This document shows, in pieces, positions 58,230 through 64,000 of a DNA stretch of 64,000 bases. The stretch lies in contig NZ_JAHBZI010000001.1 of assembly GCF_019635515.1 (NCBI RefSeq), forward strand, positions 1,426,001 through 1,490,000, given 5' to 3'. Position numbers and translations under genes: made by a program. Within the stretch, counting starts at the first letter, position 1; every line of letters begins with the position of its first letter. The DNA comes from Sphingomonas sp. (GTDB lineage Bacteria > Pseudomonadota > Alphaproteobacteria > Sphingomonadales > Sphingomonadaceae). The notes under the pieces were generated by a model. That model had not been told where the DNA came from. It made no database searches and saw nothing but the letters and a program-made list of their open reading frames with translations.

Positions 58230-59078
58230 TCAGAAGCTGGCGGTCAGCGAGGCGATCAGCGTCGATCCTGCGATCGAGCCGCTGCCGTCTTGCCCGCGCG
58301 AGAAGATAGGCTGGAGATGGGCCGATTCGCGTCGCCCGATGTCGGTGCCGACCCACGCGACACCGAGCGTCAGCCCGGATACTGGCGTCACGTCAGCGCC
58401 CAGCGACCAATCCCAATACCGCCCGGTCGGTGCGACGCTGGTTGCGTTCGGGCCAAGCCCGCGATTCCCGCGTGAATGGCCGATATGCGCCTTCAGCGTG
58501 ACGGGCGTCCCGGTGAGCGTCAGCGCGCCATCGCCCGAAAGATACAGATTGTCGCCCTTCGCGCCGGGCCGGATCGGTGTCCCCGCCGCGGCGGCCGCGC
58601 CGGTATCGAACACGCGGCCCAGCGCGCGCTGCTTTGGCGCATAGGCGACCGCGCCCGTCAGCGTGACGGGACCGGTCGTGACCGTCAGCTTCAAGAACGC
58701 TTCGCCGAAATCAGTCGTCTTCGCGCCGCCCGGATACATGAACCAGGTCAGCCCGGCGTCAATTGTCCCGCCCGCGAACGACCGCTTCACGCCACCGATC
58801 AGGTCCAGTTCCATATTGGGTCCGCCGAACGTGCCCCATCCGGCCAGGCTCGAACCCCAGACGCCAGCATATACCCCGCTGTCATGCGCCACCGTGATCC
58901 CGGCCTGCACCGCGGCACCGCCATCGCTCTGCGACACGCCGCGGAAGCGATAGTCGCTGGTGAGCGTGGCGGATCCGCTGACGCTCAGCGAAGCCGAGGG
59001 GGCATCCGCGGATTGTCCCAGCGCGGGGGTGGCCATCATCGCCAGCACGATCGCGCCGGCAAAACTCGTCTTCAACAT
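58230..59078 (-). CDS. TorF family putative porin
   Basis: 282 residues with a signal peptide ([20 protein letters not shown]) and a beta-barrel pattern of alternating strands ending in Phe (LIASLTASF). [20 protein letters not shown] is the family signature. It is the first gene of the kdp run, 14 bases before kdpF, so it may give potassium or another solute a path across the outer membrane when Kdp is induced. Confidence 0.88.
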   Translation of the reverse strand: MLKTSFAGAIVLAMMATPALGQSADAPSASLSVSGSATLTSDYRFRGVSQSDGGAAVQAGITVAHDSGVYAGVWGSSLAGWGTFGGPNMELDLIGGVKRSFAGGTIDAGLTWFMYPGGAKTTDFGEAFLKLTVTTGPVTLTGAVAYAPKQRALGRVFDTGAAAAAGTPIRPGAKGDNLYLSGDGALTLTGTPVTLKAHIGHSRGNRGLGPNATSVAPTGRYWDWSLGADVTPVSGLTLGVAWVGTDIGRRESAHLQPIFSRGQDGSGSIAGSTLIASLTASF

Positions 59079-59168
59079 CGGAGTCTCCCCACCGGCCGGA
59101 CTGGCGGTGGCGGATCGTCAGATGCGATGGAGCTGCGTTAAGGTGCCATGTGGATCATCGGTCGGCGG

Positions 59169-59185
59169 CATAAGGAGAGCGTAAA
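59169..59185 (-). promoter_or_regulatory. possible KdpE binding site
   Basis: On the minus strand: TTTACG, 5-base spacer CTCTC, CTTATG. This 6-5-6 direct repeat resembles the TTTATA-N5-TTTACA half-site arrangement of the E. coli KdpE site. It lies 91 bases upstream of the TorF start, which fits an activator site for the torF-kdp operon. Confidence 0.4.
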
Positions 59186-59210
59186 GACGCCCGATCCGCA
59201 CCGTTGCCGG

Positions 59211-59573
59211 TCAGTTGCGCCGCAACTCGATCTCCAGCCGTTTGATCGCCCGCAGCACGCGGTTCGCATGGATCGCCGGCCAGAGCGACAGCTTGATCGC
59301 CAGCGACATCTGCAGCAGCACGGCCGATGGGAAACCCCAACGCAGGGCGTTCAGTGGCGCATTCGCTTGGAAGAAGCGCCATCCGCAATACACACCCGCA
59401 ACGAACAATCCGGTCTGGGCGACCATCAGCACCACGTTCACCCAACCGGTGCCCCCGCGGAAGATGCTGCGCGCCTGGGTCAGATATCCCGGCTCCTCCC
59501 CAATAGCCCGCAACAACGCAGCCTCCTCCGCGACGATCGCGGCATCGATCGTGTCGTCATCCAGATCACGCAT
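59211..59573 (-). CDS. DUF6768 membrane protein
   Basis: 120 residues: an acidic N-terminus (RDLDDDTIDAAIVAEEAALL), then two membrane helices (WVNVVLMVAQTGLFVAGVYC and WGFPSAVLLQMSLAIKLSLW), then a basic tail (LRAIKRLEIELRRN). It matches DUF6768. It overlaps the sigma-factor stop by 8 bases, so it may act as a membrane anti-sigma factor or sensor for it, which is inference. Confidence 0.8.
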   Translation of the reverse strand: MRDLDDDTIDAAIVAEEAALLRAIGEEPGYLTQARSIFRGGTGWVNVVLMVAQTGLFVAGVYCGWRFFQANAPLNALRWGFPSAVLLQMSLAIKLSLWPAIHANRVLRAIKRLEIELRRN

Positions 59574-60138
59574 CCTGTCCTCCTTCGAATTTGGCGCGCA
59601 GTGCCCGGCGCGCATGGAATATGCGCGTCTTCACCGTGTTGGCCGGGATACCGAGCGCTACTGCGGTTTCGGCGATGCTAAGTTCCTCGAAATAATGAAG
59701 CGCCACGGCGGCGCGGTGGATGGCGGGCAATGCGGCGACTGCGGCGCGCAGGCTGGCGTGGTCCGCCGCCTGTTCGCCATCACAGGGCGCGGGGTCGGCC
59801 AGTTCGTCATCCAGCGGCGCCAATCGCTGCCGGGAGACCTTGTCCCGCGCGATTCTCCGCCCGGCATGGCGCGTCACGATCCGATAGGTCCATGCCGGAA
59901 ACGCGCGCTCGTCCTGTAACTGCGCCAGACCCCGCGCAATATCGATCCAGGCCGACTGGGCGATATCGTGCGCAGCGTCGCGGTCGCCGGTCAGCCGCCA
60001 GGCATGGGCGACAATGCGGCGGTGCCAGCGCTCGGCCAGTTGGGCCAACGCCGCGCGATCGCCCGCCTGCGCCGCGATAACGCAATATTCGTCGAGCGAA
60101 CGGCGCCATCGGGCGGACGAGGTCGGTTCAACGCGCAT
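59566..60138 (-). CDS. ECF-type RNA polymerase sigma factor
   Basis: 190 residues from ATG 60138. Sigma region 2 (RRIVAHAWRLTGDRDAAHDI, QSAWIDIARGLAQLQDERAF) and region 4 (ALPAIHRAAVALHYFEELSI, NTVKTRIFHARRALRA) are present. It probably directs a stress or envelope regulon. An in-frame TTG at 60177 gives a longer version. The DUF6768 gene downstream is translationally coupled. Confidence 0.88.
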   Translation of the reverse strand: MRVEPTSSARWRRSLDEYCVIAAQAGDRAALAQLAERWHRRIVAHAWRLTGDRDAAHDIAQSAWIDIARGLAQLQDERAFPAWTYRIVTRHAGRRIARDKVSRQRLAPLDDELADPAPCDGEQAADHASLRAAVAALPAIHRAAVALHYFEELSIAETAVALGIPANTVKTRIFHARRALRAKFEGGQDA

Positions 60139-60225
60139 CGTACAGACAAGGTGCGCTGCCGAGCGCGAAAGGTTCAATGGCCGCTGAAGAAATGCTCCAG
60201 GCTCAGATCAGCACGCCGCACGGTG

Positions 60226-62031
60226 TCACGCGATCAGCATGTTGATCGCGACACAGGTGGCTAACCCGACGACTAGGTTCATCGGGATCCCGATCTTCAG
60301 GAAGTCCGCGAAGCGATAGTCGGCCGCGGCATAGACCATCGTATTGGTCTGATAGCCGATCGGCGTCGCGAAACTGGCGGAGGCGGCAAACATCACGGTC
60401 ACGATCAGCGCCCTCGGGTCATGGCCGGTCGCCTGGGCCAGGCCGATCGCGATCGGGGTCATGATAACCGCGACGGCATTGTTGGTCACCGTCTCAGTCA
60501 GCGTCGACGTCAGCAGATACAGAACGATCGTCAACATCAGGGGCGACAGGCCGTTCAGCCACGGCGCGACCACGTCCACGACCAGCTTCACGGTGCCGAT
60601 CGCTTCCAGCCCGCTGCCGATGCCGAGCATCGCGAAGATCAGGACCAGCACGCTGCCGTCGAGCGATGCCCAGGCTTCCTCCGGGTCCAGGCACCGGGAG
60701 ATAAGGACGATGCCAACCCCGATCAGTGCCAGCGACAGCACCGGGGCGGTCCCCGCCGCGGCCAGGGCGACCACAGCAGCCAGCGTCGCGATCGCGATCG
60801 GCGCACGGCGGCGGCGGAACGGGCGGACGTGGCTGGTATCCTCGGCGATCAGATTGGTGTTCTCGTCCAGCGCCGCGACGGCGCTCGCGTCGGCCGCGAC
60901 CAGCAGGCTGTCGGCGGCGCGCAGGCGGACGCTGCCCAGGTCCGGTCCCGGCAAGTGGCGCGCGCGACCGATCCCCAGAACGCGCGCGCGCAGGTTCGAC
61001 AGGAACGGGATCGCGCGCAGCTTCCCGCCGATCGTTGGGTGGGTGGGCGCGATGGTGACGCCGACCAGGCGCACACCGTCCGCCCGCTCGTCCTCCGCCA
61101 ACCGGATCGGCTGGCCGACATTCTGCAGTCCGACCACGACCGAATGACTGCGCGCGAGGCTGTCGATCTCCTCCGCTGATGCGGCGACCACCAGCCGGTC
61201 GCCGCTCTCCAGCGCGGCATCCGCCGGCAGATCGCGCAGCAGCGCGCTGCCCCGCCTGACCGCGACCAACCGCACCGCATCGCGCTTCAGGAACGACAGC
61301 TCGCCGATCGTCGTCGCCTTCTCCAGCAACCGCTCGGTTAACGCCAGTTCGGTCAGATACTCCAGCCGGTGCCGATCGGCGATGTCGTTGTCCGGCCGCG
61401 CCGGCAGCAACAGCGGTCCCAGCACCAGCATCGTCGCGACGCCCGCCGCCATCGCCACCAGCCCGACGCCGGTGATGTCGAAGATGCCGAACCCCGGCTG
61501 GCCGTTGGCCCGCGCGACCCCGTCGACCAGCAGATTGGTCGACGTGCCGATCAGGGTCAGCGTGCCGCCCAGGATCGACAGATAGGATAAAGGGATCAGC
61601 AACCGCGTGGCCGGAATGCCGACCGCCTTGGCTAAGCGACGGACCAGCGGAATGAGAACGATGACGACCGGCGTGTTGTTGATGAACGCCGGCGCGATGC
61701 CGGCGCCGGTCAGCATCTCCATGGTCGTCCGCCGGGGCGCCTTTTCGGCGCGGCGGACGATGGCGCTCGCCAGTGCCTCGATCGCGCCTGTACGCACCAA
61801 CGCCCCGGACAGGACGAAGAACGCCGCGATTGTGATCGGCGCGGAATTGCTGAACGCTTGCGTGACGAGATCGGGCGTCAGCCAGCCGAACGCGATCATC
61901 GCGACCGCGCCGACGATGGCCACCGTGACCGGAGGCAACCGCTCGCTGGCGAAGGCCACGAACAGGGCGACGATGAAGACCAGACCCAGCAGCGGACGGT
62001 GATTGCTTACGAAAGCGGTGACAATATCCAT
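60226..62031 (-). CDS. SLC13/DASS-like permease with TrkA-C domains
   Basis: 601 residues. Two halves of about five membrane segments each (GAGIAPAFINNTPVVIVLIP with the NNT motif; YLLTSTLTETVTNNAVAVIM with TNNA) flank a cytoplasmic part with two TrkA-C (RCK_C) domains (about 220-390). Such proteins carry sulfate, dicarboxylates or other anions; the TrkA-C domains suggest nucleotide-linked control. It is divergent from trkA with a 213-base gap that holds nothing I recognise. Confidence 0.88.
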   Translation of the reverse strand: MDIVTAFVSNHRPLLGLVFIVALFVAFASERLPPVTVAIVGAVAMIAFGWLTPDLVTQAFSNSAPITIAAFFVLSGALVRTGAIEALASAIVRRAEKAPRRTTMEMLTGAGIAPAFINNTPVVIVLIPLVRRLAKAVGIPATRLLIPLSYLSILGGTLTLIGTSTNLLVDGVARANGQPGFGIFDITGVGLVAMAAGVATMLVLGPLLLPARPDNDIADRHRLEYLTELALTERLLEKATTIGELSFLKRDAVRLVAVRRGSALLRDLPADAALESGDRLVVAASAEEIDSLARSHSVVVGLQNVGQPIRLAEDERADGVRLVGVTIAPTHPTIGGKLRAIPFLSNLRARVLGIGRARHLPGPDLGSVRLRAADSLLVAADASAVAALDENTNLIAEDTSHVRPFRRRRAPIAIATLAAVVALAAAGTAPVLSLALIGVGIVLISRCLDPEEAWASLDGSVLVLIFAMLGIGSGLEAIGTVKLVVDVVAPWLNGLSPLMLTIVLYLLTSTLTETVTNNAVAVIMTPIAIGLAQATGHDPRALIVTVMFAASASFATPIGYQTNTMVYAAADYRFADFLKIGIPMNLVVGLATCVAINMLIA

Positions 62032-62244
62032 GGGACCGGCGGGACTTTCTGTCGGGTGACCATCTTGCGGTGATCTCTAATCGTGGACGACGGGCCATGA
62101 ACCGAGTTCGCGGTCAACCCGCAGGTCCATTCTTTGATCCGATCGTCGCACAACCAGCCCGAGATCCCGGCCGACAGCCCTGTAATCCTGACAGCCGCTC
62201 ATCTAATGACCGCCCGCGGGGTTGTCGGAACTGGAGATGCGTGC

Positions 62245-63621
62245 ATGCGAGTAGTGATCTGTGGGGCCGGTCAGGTCGGCACCACCATTGCGCGCCATCT
62301 CGCGTCCGAAGGTATCAACGTCACGGTCATCGACATTGACGCGGATCAGATCCGCCGGGTCGACGAAAGCTACGATGTTCGCGGCGTGCTGGGGCATGGT
62401 TCCCATCCCAGCGCGCTGGACAAGGCCGGCGCGCGGGGCGCCGACATGCTGATCGCCGTGACCCGCTCCGACGAGGTCAATATGGTGGCCTGCCAGGTCG
62501 CCTATTCGCTGTTCAAGGTGAAGCGCCGCGTCGCCCGGTTGCGGCACACCGGTTATCTCGCGCAGGACAAGACCGGCCTGTATGCGGCCGAGCACCTGCC
62601 GATCGACGTCATCATCTCGCCCGAGATCGAGATCGCCGAGGGCATCGCGCACCGCCTTCGCACCCCAGGTGCTTTCGACATGGTGCCGATGGCGGACGGC
62701 AAGGTCGAACTGCTCGGCATTCACGCCGATCGCGCGGACTGTGCGCTGATCGGGCGCCGCTTCGGCGAGTTAGCCGAAGTATCCGGAATGACGGTCGCGG
62801 CTGTGGTGCGGAGCGAACGCTGCTTCGTGCCGGATGCCGATGACCGTCTGGAACTGGGCGACGACCTCTATGTGATCGCGCTGACGGATCGGGTCGAGGC
62901 CGTGATGGCGGCGTTCGGCCACCGCGAGCGGATCGCGCGCCGGGTCATCATCATTGGTGCAGGCAACATCGGGCTCCACTTGGCACGCGGCCTGAGCCAG
63001 TCATCGCCCCGCATCGACATCAAGGTGATCGAGCAGGACACGGCGCGCGCGGAACATGCCGCCCGCGAACTCGGCACTGCCGCCGTGGTGCTCCGCGGGG
63101 ACGTCCTGGATCGCGACGTCCAGGAACAGGCACAGGTTGCGACCGCCGACACAATCGTCGCGGTGACCAACGACGATGAAACCAATGTCTTCGCGTCGGT
63201 CCTCGCGAAACGGGCCGGATGTCGCCGCGCCATCACGTTGGTGAACAAGCGTTCCTACGAAGGGCTTATTCCGACGCTCGGCATCGACGCCGTCGTTAGT
63301 CCCAGCGCCGTGACCATCTCGACCGTGCTTCGGCATGTCCGCCACGGCGCCATCATGGCGCTTTACACGCTGCGCGAAGATTTTGGCGAAGTGATCGAGG
63401 CTCAGATCGGTCCGGACTCGAAGCTGCTGCGTCGACCCATTGATGCGCTTGGTCTGCCACAGGGGATGCGGATCGGCGCGGTTGTTCGCGATGGCGAGGC
63501 GATGATCGCGACCGGTAGCACGGAGCTTCAGACGGGGGACCGTGTGGTGGCGCTGGTCACCTACAACGCCCTGCGGCTCGCGGAATCGCTGTTGGGCGGC
63601 GGCAAGCGGACGGCGGCATGA
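62245..63621 (+). CDS. trkA: TrkA, NAD-binding regulator of Trk potassium uptake
   Basis: 458 residues, the E. coli TrkA length. Two RCK units: VVICGAGQVGTTIARHLASE at the N-terminus and VIIIGAGNIGLHLARGLSQS near residue 233, each followed by a TrkA-C domain. It binds NAD(H) on the cytoplasmic face of TrkH and gates it. GGAG nine bases upstream supports ATG 62245. The stop overlaps the trkH start by 4 bases. Confidence 0.95.
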   Translation: MRVVICGAGQVGTTIARHLASEGINVTVIDIDADQIRRVDESYDVRGVLGHGSHPSALDKAGARGADMLIAVTRSDEVNMVACQVAYSLFKVKRRVARLRHTGYLAQDKTGLYAAEHLPIDVIISPEIEIAEGIAHRLRTPGAFDMVPMADGKVELLGIHADRADCALIGRRFGELAEVSGMTVAAVVRSERCFVPDADDRLELGDDLYVIALTDRVEAVMAAFGHRERIARRVIIIGAGNIGLHLARGLSQSSPRIDIKVIEQDTARAEHAARELGTAAVVLRGDVLDRDVQEQAQVATADTIVAVTNDDETNVFASVLAKRAGCRRAITLVNKRSYEGLIPTLGIDAVVSPSAVTISTVLRHVRHGAIMALYTLREDFGEVIEAQIGPDSKLLRRPIDALGLPQGMRIGAVVRDGEAMIATGSTELQTGDRVVALVTYNALRLAESLLGGGKRTAA

Positions 63622-64000
63622 GCAGCGCGCTCGCCGGCCCGGTTACGAACGCGCCGAGAACCGGACAGCTGCGGCCGGTAGCCTATCTGGTCGGCCAGGT
63701 CCTGCTCGCGACTGCGGCGATGATGGTGTTCCCGCTGATCGTCGATGTGGTGCAGCACAACCCGGACTGGCAGGCGTTCGCCGTGGCAACGGGTTTGTCC
63801 AGCGCCGTCGGCGGGCTGCTGTCCTGGTGGGGACGCGGCACGGTGGCGAGCGGCCTTACCTTGCGACAGGCTTTCCTGCTGACGCCGGTGAGCTGGTTCA
63901 GCGTCTGCGCGGTCAGCGCGCTGCCGTTCTACTTCGCGCGCTATGGTATCGTCGCCGGAAGTGCCGCCGATGCCTTTTTCGAGGCGGCCTCCGGTATCAC
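63618..64000 (+). CDS. trkH: TrkH-family potassium transporter, 3' truncated by window end
   Basis: The first 127 codons are present. Membrane helices M1 (AYLVGQVLLATAAMMVFPLI) and M2 (AFAVATGLSSAVGGLLSWW) are followed by DAFFEAASGIT, the start of the first pore loop of TrkH/KtrB proteins. It forms the membrane pore gated by TrkA. ATG overlaps the trkA stop (ATGA). Confidence 0.92.
   Translation, partial: MSSALAGPVTNAPRTGQLRPVAYLVGQVLLATAAMMVFPLIVDVVQHNPDWQAFAVATGLSSAVGGLLSWWGRGTVASGLTLRQAFLLTPVSWFSVCAVSALPFYFARYGIVAGSAADAFFEAASGI

Overview
GC-rich, gene-dense bacterial DNA that reads as an alphaproteobacterium of the Sphingomonas/Sphingomonadaceae type. This rests on tightly overlapping genes, protein families that I associate with that group (TorF-type porin, DUF6768, DUF6356, MHS-type MFS carrier with a large inserted loop, SH3 protein divergent from a 2-hydroxyacid dehydrogenase) and a REP/REPIN-like repeat present twice. 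The assignment is from gene content only, not from rRNA.

Left part (1-38 kb) looks like chromosomal backbone. It carries a 5'-truncated nitronate monooxygenase, a class I glutamine amidotransferase, a 2-hydroxyacid dehydrogenase, a thiolase, a prepilin peptidase, coniferyl aldehyde dehydrogenase, a MarR regulator followed by malate synthase G, and the TamA/TamB outer-membrane assembly pair. An eight-gene minus-strand run built around methylcrotonyl-CoA carboxylase (mccB...mccA) and a nearby isovaleryl-CoA dehydrogenase point to leucine catabolism. hmgA, hppD and a Rieske protein form a tyrosine/homogentisate catabolic group. An M13 peptidase, an MFS carrier, a YbaK deacylase and a lipoprotein subtilase complete this part.

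At 37,976 a tRNA-Glu(UUC) is followed at once by a large tyrosine recombinase. This is the usual left border of an integrated element. From here to about 50 kb the content is accessory: integrase, a TetR-like regulator, a frameshifted XRE fragment, a three-gene ABC-3C conflict system (Rad50-like ATPase, middle component MC2, Mrr-like nuclease effector), an intact IS5-family element with TA target duplication, three unknown genes and a MobA/MobL-type relaxase with hairpins upstream that could be an oriT. I see no second copy of the tRNA 3' end before 64 kb, so the right border is not defined.

The right part (50-64 kb) is devoted largely to potassium uptake: a Kdp operon in the unusual order torF-kdpF-kdpB-small peptide-kdpA-kdpC-kdpD-kdpE, with a possible KdpE box in front of the porin, then an ECF sigma/DUF6768 pair, an SLC13 permease with TrkA-C domains, and trkA-trkH (trkH cut by the window end). 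Whether this block belongs to the mobile element or to the chromosome cannot be decided from the window.

Stretches over 300 bases without a gene are 8,390-8,808 (repeat, hairpin array, candidate small RNA, operator), 40,726-41,048 (hairpin and broken XRE fragment) and 49,921-50,399 (hairpins, possible oriT, otherwise nothing recognised).
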